Shown here: positions 15,505 to 25,600 of the stretch, in pieces
Position numbering within the stretch: the first letter of the stretch is position 1
How the letters are laid out: each line of letters opens with the position of its first letter
DNA from: Sphingobacterium sp.
Lineage (GTDB): Bacteria > Bacteroidota > Bacteroidia > Sphingobacteriales > Sphingobacteriaceae
DNA length: 50,549 nt
Reading direction: 5' to 3'
Assembly (NCBI GenBank): GCA_029239355.1
Contig: JAQZAZ010000025.1
Coordinates: forward strand, 1 to 50,549
Translations under genes and position numbers: made by a program
Notes under the pieces: generated by a model
Seen by the model: the letters and a program-made list of their open reading frames with translations, nothing else
Told to the model about the DNA's origin: nothing
The model's database searches: none

Positions 15505-16485
15505 TTAGGGGTTAAGTGTTCTCAATTGCGCCTTGATATATTGCCCCGCCGGGGTAAGATGCTGTTTCTTCCAATGGCCATGCAGGGGAGCCATCGGTTT
15601 AAGCAAAGCGGTTGTTTCGTCCTTATCTGTCAGATTCCAGTTTGCCCAGCTGAGTTGATTGTTTTCCATCCAGTCGAGCCAGATCTTCGTCTTTTTCAGA
15701 TCAAACTGGCCATTGCCATCGGCTTCTCCTACGCCCCATTCGGTAACGAACAAAGGCAATTGTTGCCCGATTGCTTTCTGAGCACGGTCTCTCAGCTGCT
15801 CCTGATGATTCGGATCGCTCGCATAGAAATGAAAAGAATACGCAATGTTATTAAAGCCCAGAATCCGATCATTGGCCACACTATCCACATCTTGATCCCA
15901 ATGCGGAGATCCGACGACAATAATATTGTTTTTGGCATCCTTTCGGATGGTACGTATCAGCTCCTCAGCATAGGACTTGACCACTTGCCAGGTCGTTCTT
16001 TCGGGTTCATTCCAGATCTCATAAATAAGTTGTGGATGATCTGGATACTGCTGTGCCATCCGCGTAAAGAAAGCTTTGGCCTGATTGATATTGCGGTCCG
16101 CATGGTGGTCGTGCCAGTCTATCAGGACATAGATGCCACGCTGCAATGCCCGGTCTACAACGTTCTTGATCAGTGTGAATTGCTCTTCGGGAGATTGCAG
16201 ATAGCCACCGTCCGGTTCCACGGCTAGCGCAACACGGATCAGGTTGACTTTAAAATCGTCGACCAGCCGGTCAACGACTTCTGGGGTATAGTACTTTTTG
16301 CCGCCCCAAATACTCCAGGAGAAACTGATGCCTCGCAATTGGACGATCTTGTCGTGTTGGTCTACTATTTTTCCTTGTTTTATACTGAGGCTTCCATGCC
16401 TTTGTACTGCGGTCTGGGAAATTCCGCTTTTATGGAGCAGGCATAGGATCACCGCTACCGTAAAAATTTTTATATGCTTCATCAT
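15505..16485 (-). CDS. Glycoside hydrolase family 5 (subfamily 2-like) endoglucanase/mannanase
   Basis: Secreted 326-aa enzyme. Signal peptide about 1-24 (ending GISQ). The GH5 barrel has the usual markers: LRGISFSWSIWG, LIDWHDHHAD (124-130), acid/base Glu160 in YEIWNEPE, HFYAS, and nucleophile Glu249 in FVTEWGVGEADG. These sequences most resemble subfamily GH5_2 beta-1,4-endoglucanases. With a GH26 mannanase as the next gene (3 nt gap), a glucomannan substrate is the simplest reading. It lies 94 nt downstream of the IPT-domain lipoprotein. Confidence 0.92.
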   Translation of the reverse strand: MMKHIKIFTVAVILCLLHKSGISQTAVQRHGSLSIKQGKIVDQHDKIVQLRGISFSWSIWGGKKYYTPEVVDRLVDDFKVNLIRVALAVEPDGGYLQSPEEQFTLIKNVVDRALQRGIYVLIDWHDHHADRNINQAKAFFTRMAQQYPDHPQLIYEIWNEPERTTWQVVKSYAEELIRTIRKDAKNNIIVVGSPHWDQDVDSVANDRILGFNNIAYSFHFYASDPNHQEQLRDRAQKAIGQQLPLFVTEWGVGEADGNGQFDLKKTKIWLDWMENNQLSWANWNLTDKDETTALLKPMAPLHGHWKKQHLTPAGQYIKAQLRTLNP

Positions 16486-16579
16486 TTGTAATGGGTGCTA
16501 GGTCGCCGAATAATCGACGATTTTTACTGAGCGGCATTTGATCGGGACCAAATGCCGCTGCAATAATGATTTTGACCTG

Positions 16580-17647
16580 CTATTTAAAGAAAATTACATC
16601 GTCTAAATAGAACGTTTCATCCTGTGCATCTGGTCCCTCGATCCATAGACCGAGCTGTTTGAAGGCATTGCCTTTGCTCCAGAGACCGATATCCGCGAGA
16701 TCCAGGCGGACATAGGTCCATACGCCTGCCGGCACACGGATGGGAGTGGATCTGTCGGCATTTCCAAAGCCCGCAGCGCGCCCATCGCTGGTAAGAAAAA
16801 GGGTATAGTCCTGCGAACCGCCTTTAATCCAGAATGAAAGGAATTTTAAGTCGGCATTCTTGGCCATGCCGTCACCCCAGTTGGCCATGCCATTGGCAGA
16901 CCAGCTTCCTTTGCCGTAAACCATTTTTGAAGATGCATTTCCCGACTTAAAGGTTGCCGTGCTAATTGTTACAGCTCCCCAGCCCCAGCCTTCAAAACCA
17001 TTTTGATAGGTATCCGTAAAGAGTCTGAAAGCCTGATCAACGTTGACAAACTCCTGTGTTGTCGTAATTTCTCCGGCTTGGCTTCTGATATCGAGTTTTG
17101 TTCTGCTGACTTCTGTCTGCGGTAGGGTCACCACCAGCTGACGTTGACTTTTGCTCACGATGGTGGCCTTTGCATCCGTACCGGTCAGAGTCACCTCTGT
17201 TACATCATTTAAATAGTTGCCGCTCAGGGTAAGCTGGGTGACCGCGGGGGTAAAGTTGTAGTCTGAAACTGTGGCAACTGAAGGTAAGGGTGTGACATTG
17301 AAGGGCACCCGTAATTGCTTGTCCAACATATTGGTCAGGATGATGTCCTGCTGCCCCGCTGCCGCTGTGTCCGGTACACGGAATACCAGCGCATGGTCAT
17401 TGTTAAAAGCTGGATTGAAGCCGGCAGGAACATTTCCCGTTTCAAAAACTATGGATTTCATGCCCGCAAGCCCCTGGCCGGTCAGTACGATTACCGTACC
17501 CGGAGGACCGGATGTCACTTCCAATGGATCAGCTTGGGGATTTCCTGATGGTGACAGCTTATCGTCTTTTTTACAGGAAACAAATGCAAAGCATGCTATT
17601 ACGAGGATGCAGACGTAGTGATATAAGGTCTTCATAAGTTTTTTCAT
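16580..17647 (-). CDS. IPT/TIG-domain surface glycan-binding lipoprotein
   Basis: Outer-membrane surface lipoprotein of 355 aa. The ATG at 17647 (MKKLMKTLYHY) gives a proper lipoprotein signal with lipidated Cys25 in FVSCKKD; the frame extends 31 codons further up but into the SusD gene. Two IPT/TIG Ig-like domains (about 40-125 and 130-200; GPPGTVIVLTGQGL, TQLTLSGNYLNDV) are followed by a ~150-residue beta-sandwich (NGFEGWGWGAVTIS to FYLDDVIFFK) typical of carbohydrate-binding modules. In PULs such proteins hold the glycan at the cell surface for the endo-enzymes and SusCD. It starts 4 nt after SusD ends. Confidence 0.88.
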   Translation of the reverse strand: MKKLMKTLYHYVCILVIACFAFVSCKKDDKLSPSGNPQADPLEVTSGPPGTVIVLTGQGLAGMKSIVFETGNVPAGFNPAFNNDHALVFRVPDTAAAGQQDIILTNMLDKQLRVPFNVTPLPSVATVSDYNFTPAVTQLTLSGNYLNDVTEVTLTGTDAKATIVSKSQRQLVVTLPQTEVSRTKLDIRSQAGEITTTQEFVNVDQAFRLFTDTYQNGFEGWGWGAVTISTATFKSGNASSKMVYGKGSWSANGMANWGDGMAKNADLKFLSFWIKGGSQDYTLFLTSDGRAAGFGNADRSTPIRVPAGVWTYVRLDLADIGLWSKGNAFKQLGLWIEGPDAQDETFYLDDVIFFK

Positions 17648-17651
17648 AATA

Positions 17652-19229
17652 TTAAGGTTTATAAGGAACAGCGGGTTTGGCCAGCTCTGGATTGTTGACC
17701 ACCTCGGTTGTCGGGATCGGAAGGTATAACTTGCTTTCACTGCTGAGCGTAACGCTGAGATGATCCACCATTGGCTTGCCTACTGAACTGTAGGTGCCTC
17801 TTTCCTGCGCTTCCACCAGCTGTTTGGCCTTCGTAAACCCTTGGCGTTGAATGTCAAACCAATAATCTCCCTCAAATGCAAATTCTACCCGTCGCTCATG
17901 TAATATATTCGCTGGGGTCAATACGGTCAGATCGCGTGAGGTGCCCAGTCCGGCACGGTGTCTGATGTCATTGACAGCGGCAAGTGCTTTCGCATCTGTA
18001 CTCTGCGCCTGATCAGCCAATACGGCCTCTGCATAGATCAGTAATACATCGGCATAGCGCAAGATGTAGGTACAGATGCTCGTGGATGTACCATTGACAT
18101 CCTGACCGCCGCCGCCCGGACCGACCACGTATTTCAGCGCATTGGAACGGGTACCTGTTTTTATCTTCCGTGCATTGTCATTGGAGCTCATCCATGTGGT
18201 ATCGTAGGTAAAGCCGTTCGGAAAGGCTGAATTTTTCCAGTCATCCCGATGAAATCCCTGCTCCATAATGGACCAGCCTTTGCGCTTGTCGCCCACTTCA
18301 TAGCTGTCCAATAGGTCGATTGACGGAATAATAGCGGACCATCCGGCTCCGGTGGTTTCTTTCAATAATGGCTCGGGACCTACATAGGCCTGGATGGGAT
18401 TGCCGACACCATATCCCCCTGATGCTACCCACTGTAAGGCAAAGAGGCTCTCGGAATTGTTATTGGCACTCTGATCGGTAAACATCTTCCCATAATCAGG
18501 ATATAGGCTGTATTTTTTAGCGTTGATGACCGTTTCTGCCTTCTTTCGTGCATTTTCGTAGTCTTTTAAGTAGAGATACATTTTGGCCATCATGCCGGTA
18601 GCCGATAGCTTGGTCACTCGTCCGGGGGTATCGTTGTCTTTCAGGTTTGCCTCCGCAAAAGCCATATCATCCAAGGCAAACTTAATGACATCGGCCTGCA
18701 GATAGCGTGGTGTATTAAAGTTGCCCGTCGTAGCCATTGAGACCGGATCGGTGACGATGGGAACATCCTTAAAGACTCGGGCTAGATAAAAATATGCGAC
18801 CGCCCGGATAAACTTTGCCTCCGCAATGCCCTGCGTTAGATAGGAGGGATCTCCGCCTTTGCTCATTTTTTCTTCAAAGGTGTTGATCAGCACGGTGGCG
18901 TTTCCTGCTACTTTATAAAAAGAATACCAGGAACGGCTCACCTGTTCGTCGGTTCCGGATACCGTAAAATTCAAGAAGGTGTTGTAGACGGGATCACCGG
19001 TGTACATATTGCCCGACAGCACCTCGCCGATGGCATGGAAGGCTTTATCTTGATAATCATACCATACGGTATTGTACAGATAGCCGGTTGCACCCCTTAC
19101 TTCCGCATCGGAATTATAATAAGTGTCCAGCGTTGGATTATTCTGTGAAGGCCTGTCTAGAAAACTTTTTTTACAGGATCCCAAAAACAATAGGCCGCCA
19201 ACTATTGTGTATATCAGTTTTGTCTTCAT
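17652..19229 (-). CDS. SusD/RagB-family outer membrane lipoprotein (mannan PUL)
   Basis: Surface lipoprotein of 525 aa that binds the oligosaccharide over the SusC barrel. Lipobox LGSC with Cys19, then KKSFLDRPSQ. The TPR-like N-terminal part includes AEAKFIRAVAYFYLARVFKD, and the C-terminal SusD signature reads HERRVEFAFEGDYWFDIQR, with LYLPIPTTEVVNNP near the end. It lies 18 nt after SusC and 4 nt before the surface-binding lipoprotein gene, in one operon with GH5 and GH26. Confidence 0.95.
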   Translation of the reverse strand: MKTKLIYTIVGGLLFLGSCKKSFLDRPSQNNPTLDTYYNSDAEVRGATGYLYNTVWYDYQDKAFHAIGEVLSGNMYTGDPVYNTFLNFTVSGTDEQVSRSWYSFYKVAGNATVLINTFEEKMSKGGDPSYLTQGIAEAKFIRAVAYFYLARVFKDVPIVTDPVSMATTGNFNTPRYLQADVIKFALDDMAFAEANLKDNDTPGRVTKLSATGMMAKMYLYLKDYENARKKAETVINAKKYSLYPDYGKMFTDQSANNNSESLFALQWVASGGYGVGNPIQAYVGPEPLLKETTGAGWSAIIPSIDLLDSYEVGDKRKGWSIMEQGFHRDDWKNSAFPNGFTYDTTWMSSNDNARKIKTGTRSNALKYVVGPGGGGQDVNGTSTSICTYILRYADVLLIYAEAVLADQAQSTDAKALAAVNDIRHRAGLGTSRDLTVLTPANILHERRVEFAFEGDYWFDIQRQGFTKAKQLVEAQERGTYSSVGKPMVDHLSVTLSSESKLYLPIPTTEVVNNPELAKPAVPYKP

Positions 19230-19247
19230 AATGTCTTGTTCAATGGT

Positions 19248-22200
19248 TTAAAAAGTTATATTAGCACCGATCGTAAAGGTTCTCGGATTGGGATAATTAC
19301 CCAGGTCAATATTCTGCATCAGCGCGTCATTGTTGTAGGAACCTAATTCTGGATCGTATCCACTGTATTTTGTAAAGGTGTAGATATTCTGTCCTGAGAT
19401 ATAAATCCGTGCGGCCTGCATTTTGATTCTGTTGATCCAGGCTGTGGGCAAATTATAGCCGAGGGTAATATTTTGTATCCGTAGGTATGAGCCATCTTCG
19501 ACAAAACGGCTTGACACACGTTTATTATCTTGATGCCACTGATTGTATCGGGGTACAGTACCATTGGTATTGAACAATTCGGAATAGCGATCTGTCAATG
19601 AGGTCTGCAATTGATTCCAGTATACATTGACCGGTGTTTCCAATGATCTCTTGGTATAATTTAGGATATCATTACCTTGAGACCCCTGCAGGAATACAGA
19701 TAAGTCAAATCCTTTATATTTGAACGAGTTGGTTAATCCGAATGTAAAGTTTGGATTAGGATCTCCTATATAGGTCATGTCTCCATCATTGATGACATTG
19801 TTCCCGTCGAGATCGCGATATTTGACATCGCCCAGCCATAAGCCTTTTGAACCAATAGCTTGGCCTTGATTCGCATGGTTGTGCAGATCATCTTCAGAAG
19901 TAAACAATCCGTCCGAAATAAACCCATAAAAGCGGCCAATAGGTCCTCCCGGAACGGTACGGGTCAGGATAACGGCATTGCTATATTCCGTATAACGCAT
20001 CAGGTCGGCCTGGTCGCTGTTTAGTTTGTCCAGACGATTTTTATAATGGGATAGCACAAGGTTTGTTTTCCATGTGAAGCCATTTTTATTGATATTGGTA
20101 GAAGATATACCGATGTCAAATCCGGTATTTGTCATCCGGCCTGCATTGACATTAGGCGATTTGATATCATTCCATTCCGTCCCTATGCCTGTATATTTGG
20201 GTAGTCGAGTTGCCATAAGCATGTCAGAGGTGATCTTTTTATAGATATCGAAGGTGACATCCAGACGTCCATTGAGGAAACCGGCATCAAATCCACCGTT
20301 GTAGGTGGTGACAGATTCCCAGCCGAGTGCCGGATTGCCGACATTGTCGGGTACGCCGCCCGCGCCAAAGGGGCCGGTGGCGAATAGACGGATATTGGTT
20401 GCATAGCTTGCCCCGCCGACATTTGAACTGCCCACAGCTCCGACTCCGGCACGTACTTTCAGGTAATTCAATACCTTGAGATTTTTGGCAAACTTTTCAT
20501 TTGTAACTGTCCATCCCACGGAGGCCGCAGGGAAGTAGCCTAGCTTACGGTCTGGTCCAAAGTTGGAGGAGCCGTCACGTCTCAGGGAGAGGTTAACAGA
20601 GTAGCGGTTGTCATACGCGTAACCGGCTCGCAGGAAATAGGACTCCATGGCCCAGTCTCCTTTGCCTCCTTCGATGACCTGGTTTTCCTGTTCACCTGCT
20701 GCAATAGACGGTATATTGAGGGCCAGATTTTGCCGTGAAGCCAATATATTGTCATAATAGGAGGCCTGGGCTTCATGTCCGATCTGTGCATTGATGTTAT
20801 GTTGACCAAAGGATTGGTTGTAGTTCAGGTAATTCCTTAATGCCCAGTAGTAGCTGGGATTGCGTTGTTCGACGATTTTACTTGGGGCGAGTATTGTCGT
20901 TCCGCCCGATGAAAGGGAGGGCTGGAAAGACATGTTATTATCATTTGTAACGTCGTAGTTGATCTCATTTCGCATGGTTAAAAACTTGGTGAAAATCAAC
21001 TCTCCGTAGACACTTCCAAAGGCTTTGAACTGATCGCCTGTATTTTGGCGCAACTGTGCCAGTGCCACAGGATTGACGGGGTTCCCAAAAGCATAGCCTC
21101 CTATGGATACCGGTGGTGCAAAATCCCCGTTCAGTCCAAAAATCGGGGCGGCTGGACTATTGAAAGCGGCAACGTTGACGATGGCATCAGATCCGTTGGT
21201 CAATGTGGTTTTTTGATTGGTGCGGGCGGTGCTGCTGCTGATACCGACCTTCAGCCAGCTTTTGATCTGGTGGTCAAGGTTAAACCGCAGGGACAACCTG
21301 TCAAATCCGGAGTTGATGATCGTACCGTCCTGTTTAAAGTAATTTAAACCCAAATAATAGGTCGTCTTTTCACTTCCTCCCGAAAAACTTAATTGATGAT
21401 TCTGCATCTTGCCTTTCTGAAAGATGGCATCTTGCCAGTTGGTTCCTTCTCCCAGGACTTCCGGACGCTGATATTCTCCGATAGGCGTATAGGGATTTCC
21501 GGTAACTTTACTGATTTCCTGCAACACCTGATTGTTATACTGTGCAAACTGGCTTAAGTTCATCAGATCAAGACGGGTAGGGACTTTTGATTCGCCATAG
21601 TACATATCATAGCTTACCTTTCCTTCGCCGGCTTTTCCGCGTTTTGTGGTAATCAGTACTACGCCATTGGCTCCACGGGAACCGTAGATGGCCTGCGCGG
21701 AAGCATCCTTGAGGATGTCTATTTTTTCAATATCATTGGGGTTAATCCCTGCAATTCCGCTTTGGGAGGTAGATCCGGCCATTCCGCCAAGTTTATCCTG
21801 TGCAATGGAGCTCTTTCCGGTAGGGACGATAATACCGTCGATCACATAGAGCGGTTCGTTTCCATTGATGGATGTCAGTCCCCTTACGCGTACGGATATT
21901 CCTCCTCCGGGCTGGCCACCATTGGCCGAAACACTTACCCCCGCGACTTTCCCCTGCAGCATTTGATCAGCACCTGCAACTGGCAGGTCCTTTATGGCTT
22001 CTGCACTTACGGATGAGATCGAAGAGGTGACGTCGGCACGCCTCATGGTACCGTAGCCCACGACGACGACATCTTCTAGCTGCGTAGCAGCAGAAGTCAG
22101 GGTGACATTGACCAATGCCTGATTTCCGACAGGTACTTGCGATGTCTGCATACCGATATAGGAGAATATCAGTACGTCTGTAGGAGCAGCGTTGATCTGA

Positions 22201-22394
22201 TAATGCCCGAAACGATCGGTCACAGCGGTAGCAGTACCGTCCTTTACCTTGACCGACACGCCGGACAATACCATGCCCGACTCATTCTTGACAATACCAT
22301 CCACTTTTTTATTTGCTACCTGCGCCGTTAACAAGGCAGGCGCACTCACAAGCCAGACCAGACCGATCGGCTTAGATAATAACTTTGAGATCAT
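19248..22394 (-). CDS. SusC/RagA-family TonB-linked outer membrane protein (mannan PUL)
   Basis: Importer of 1048 aa. Signal peptide (ending LLTAQ), then a carboxypeptidase-like domain (VDGIVKNESGMVLSGVSVKV, about 33-105), the TonB-box-like LEDVVVVGYGT, a plug with VRVRGLTSINGNEPLYVIDG and the SusC signature DASAQAIYGSRGANGVVLITT, then a barrel ending in an aromatic residue (ANITF). It moves oligosaccharides trimmed at the surface into the periplasm, where the HTCS can sense them. The HTCS gene ends 213 nt upstream, and that gap carries a tandem 21-bp repeat. Confidence 0.96.
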   Translation of the reverse strand: MISKLLSKPIGLVWLVSAPALLTAQVANKKVDGIVKNESGMVLSGVSVKVKDGTATAVTDRFGHYQINAAPTDVLIFSYIGMQTSQVPVGNQALVNVTLTSAATQLEDVVVVGYGTMRRADVTSSISSVSAEAIKDLPVAGADQMLQGKVAGVSVSANGGQPGGGISVRVRGLTSINGNEPLYVIDGIIVPTGKSSIAQDKLGGMAGSTSQSGIAGINPNDIEKIDILKDASAQAIYGSRGANGVVLITTKRGKAGEGKVSYDMYYGESKVPTRLDLMNLSQFAQYNNQVLQEISKVTGNPYTPIGEYQRPEVLGEGTNWQDAIFQKGKMQNHQLSFSGGSEKTTYYLGLNYFKQDGTIINSGFDRLSLRFNLDHQIKSWLKVGISSSTARTNQKTTLTNGSDAIVNVAAFNSPAAPIFGLNGDFAPPVSIGGYAFGNPVNPVALAQLRQNTGDQFKAFGSVYGELIFTKFLTMRNEINYDVTNDNNMSFQPSLSSGGTTILAPSKIVEQRNPSYYWALRNYLNYNQSFGQHNINAQIGHEAQASYYDNILASRQNLALNIPSIAAGEQENQVIEGGKGDWAMESYFLRAGYAYDNRYSVNLSLRRDGSSNFGPDRKLGYFPAASVGWTVTNEKFAKNLKVLNYLKVRAGVGAVGSSNVGGASYATNIRLFATGPFGAGGVPDNVGNPALGWESVTTYNGGFDAGFLNGRLDVTFDIYKKITSDMLMATRLPKYTGIGTEWNDIKSPNVNAGRMTNTGFDIGISSTNINKNGFTWKTNLVLSHYKNRLDKLNSDQADLMRYTEYSNAVILTRTVPGGPIGRFYGFISDGLFTSEDDLHNHANQGQAIGSKGLWLGDVKYRDLDGNNVINDGDMTYIGDPNPNFTFGLTNSFKYKGFDLSVFLQGSQGNDILNYTKRSLETPVNVYWNQLQTSLTDRYSELFNTNGTVPRYNQWHQDNKRVSSRFVEDGSYLRIQNITLGYNLPTAWINRIKMQAARIYISGQNIYTFTKYSGYDPELGSYNNDALMQNIDLGNYPNPRTFTIGANITF

Positions 22395-22503
22395 ATAAAA
22401 TTGGTTATTTAAATTTTTGATAAAATAATTGGCGTACAGATCTGATCATGTACAATACTGTTTACGTTTTTTTTCCATTCACACTATAATTAGTTATGCC
22501 TTA

Positions 22504-22530
22504 GACGGCCTGACCGGACGCCCGGCCGTC
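22504..22530. other. GC-rich hairpin between HTCS and SusC genes
   Basis: GACGGCC (22504-22510) pairs with GGCCGTC (22524-22530) around a 13-base loop that is itself GC-rich. No T-run follows on the - strand, so it is not a typical intrinsic terminator. It sits between the HTCS stop and the SusC start. Confidence 0.4.
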
Positions 22531-22566
22531 AATAGCCAATATTAGACTTAAATGTGAAAAAAGTAA

Positions 22567-22608
22567 TTATCAGTGCGTGCCAAAAGCATATCAGCGAATG
22601 CCAAAAGC
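22567..22608 (-). promoter_or_regulatory. Tandem 21-bp direct repeat, probable HTCS operator (mannan PUL)
   Basis: Two adjacent 21-bp copies on the - strand, GCTTTTGGCATTCGCTGATAT and GCTTTTGGCACGCACTGATAA, shown on the + strand as 22588-22608 and 22567-22587. The shared cores are GCTTTTGGCA and CTGATA. The spacing of two helical turns is what AraC-type DNA-binding domains recognise. The site begins in the HTCS stop codon and lies 173-214 bp upstream of the SusC start. Confidence 0.6.
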
Positions 22609-25600
22609 TAATTATTTTGCTTTTCAGCCCATTCAAGATAGTTTTTGGGACTCATTCCAAAATATTTGGAAAATGACCTGCTAAAATTTGAGGGTTCTGA
22701 GAAACCGACCAAATAAGCGATTTCGGCAATGGTATAGTTGCCTGTGAGGAGCATATTGCGCGCATGTTTGAGACTGATGCTCAATATGTATTCCTGTACG
22801 CCCTGATTTGTCAGGGCTTTTATCTTGCGGTATAGCTGACGTCTGCTCATATGCAGCAGCTCAGCTAACAGATCAATATTAAATTCTTTATTGTTCAGGT
22901 TTTCTTCCACCAGATGTTCTACTTTCTGCAAAAAGTCACGGTCGATCGCGCCAAGGCTGTTCAGCTCCGGTAATTTGCCGGATGTATCCTGCCTGTTTGC
23001 ATTGTCAAATAGCTCCCGTAATTTTCTTCTTGAGAGGAGCAGGTTAGTGATGCGTGCAATCAATAGATCCATCGCAAAGGGTTTTGGAATATAGGCATCC
23101 GCACCATGTGTATACCCTTCGATCTTATTGTCGTCGGTTTGCTTGGCCGTCAGTAAAACAATTGGAATGTGGCTGGTGCGTTCATCTGCTTTGAGTTCCT
23201 GACAGACCTGCAGACCATTCATTTTGGGCATCATAATATCGCTGACTACCAGGTCAGGAACAGACTGTCTGGCGAGTTCCAGACCGTCAAGTCCATTGGT
23301 GGCGCTCAGAATTTCAAAATATGCCGACAGCTCGTGACGGATATAGGCCTGTAGGTCGGGATTATCCTCAATCAACAGCACGATCGGCCGGTCTTCTTTC
23401 AGATGGGTATCTGTTTCGATAGCCTGTATCTGTTCTGTTTCCTGACCGAACAGGGGCGACAGCAATTCTTCATACCGCGCGACAAAAGCATCGTCCTTAT
23501 CCTGCAATATCGTGCCTTGGGTAGCTAGATGGACGGTAAAGTCCGACCCCCGGCCGACTTCACTCTGAACCGTTATTTTTCCGCCATGCAATTCGACAAG
23601 CTCCTTGGTCAAAGCCAGACCGATGCCGGATGACTTGTTTTCATAAGGATGTACCCCATCTACTTTGTAGAATATTTCAAAAATACGTTCCCTATCTGCT
23701 TCCGGAATTCCAATGCCATTATCGATGACGTGGATTTCGACGACAGTTTCACTTCGTTCTACCACTACGTCGATCTTTCCTCCGTTTGGTGTAAACTTAA
23801 ATGCATTGGAGAGCAGATTGGAAAGAATTTTCTCAAACTTATCTTCATCAATGGAAAGCCGTATGACAGGGCTGGCATAGCGGATAGAAAAGTCTATCTC
23901 CCGTACCTGGGCACGTTCTTTAAAAGCTTCGCATATTTCGTTGATCAATTCGACCACGTTTACAGTATGCGCTTTGAATGACGCCGCCCCATTTTCCAGC
24001 CGTCTAAAATCCAGGAGCTGATTGACCAGGTTGAGCAAGCGGTCTGCATTTTTGTACACGAGCCTGCTGTAGGTCTTCACCTGATCCATGCTGATGTCCT
24101 GATGGATGATTTTTCGGAGCGGATCCAGGATCAATGAAAGGGGAGTGCGTAATTCATGTGAGATATTGGTAAAGAAATTGACCTTTATCGCATTGATCTC
24201 TTCATTCTTCTTCGCGGCTAATCGCTCTAAAAGCACATCATTTTTGAGCTTTTCCCTTGATTTTATTTCCAGAAAAAGCAGGTAGAGTACAACAGTGGTG
24301 ATCAGCCCATATAGGCAATATGCCCAGGCGGTCCGCCAAAAAGGGGGAGCAACGACAATTTTCAATATCGCCTCCTTGGAGTTCCATATCCCGTCGCTGT
24401 TGGCGGCTCTTACTTTAAACGTGTATGTGCCTGCATCCAGATTGGTGTATGTAGCTCTTCGGTTATTGCCTACATAGTTCCACTCTTTGTCAAAGCCTTC
24501 CAGTAGATAAGCATATTGGTTCTTTTCGGGAATGGTATAACCGAGCGCCGCAAATTCAATGGTGAATACAGTTTGATCATAGTTCAGCGCCAGTTCGTCG
24601 GTCTCATTGATATTGCGCGTCAGAGGAGAGTTTTCGGCGCCTATCACAACAGGTTTGTTAAATAACTGGAAATCGGTAAAGATTACCGGAGGGGCGTGTA
24701 CATTTCGCCGGATATTATCCGTATGAAGAACATTAAATCCGTTGTTGCCACCAAACAGAATTTCCCCCCTGCTCGTTTTGAGATCTGCGCCTGCGAGGAA
24801 TTCTTTTCCTTGTAAGCCATTATACCGGTTATAGTTTGAAAAAGTATGCTGATCCAGACTGTACCGGCTTACCCCATTATTCGTGCTGATCCATAACTGT
24901 CTATTATCGTCTTCAACAATGCTGTTGATCACATTGCTGGGCAGGCCCTGTTCTTCACGATAGCTTACAAATGTCTTACGCTGTCTATCAAAACGCTGCA
25001 AGCCACCGCCAATCGTACCGATCCAGATGCTGCGGTCAGAATCGCCATAAATGGTATTGATGATATCACTCTGGAGATTGCTGTTTGCTCTGTTATAACA
25101 GGTAAAACGGTTGTCCGCCGGATGATAGATATTGATGCCACCGCCATAGGTAGCGATCCACATCTCGCCGTTGTCATCTTCATAAAATGCCCGAATATAG
25201 TTGTTGTTTAGTCCCTTGGCCTGGCCATCGGCGCGATGTTTCCTGATCTCCGGTGTATTTTTCTGTATGATGTTGATTCCGTCTCCATTGGTTCCAAGCC
25301 AAATATTACCAAGTCGGTCTTCTGCCAGCGCATAAATGGTATTGTTGCTCAACTGGAGCGGTCCCTTACCGCTATAAAAATGGCTAAATGTACCTGTACT
25401 CAGGTCCAGTTTCTTAAGCCCGCGTTCATAGGTTCCGATCCATAAACTTTTTTTATCTTTTGTCGTCAGTAAAGAGAGCACGGAGAATGAATTTAATCCC
25501 TTTTTATCATTGGGATCCCAGTGGATAAATTCATTTGTTGTCCGTTTCCAAAGATTGAGTGATCCGCCATCGGAACCCACCCATATATCCCCGTCAGCCT

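Noticed and set aside
17648..17740. Extended N-terminus of the IPT lipoprotein
   Set aside because: It would run into the SusD gene and hide the lipoprotein signal that begins at the ATG at 17647.
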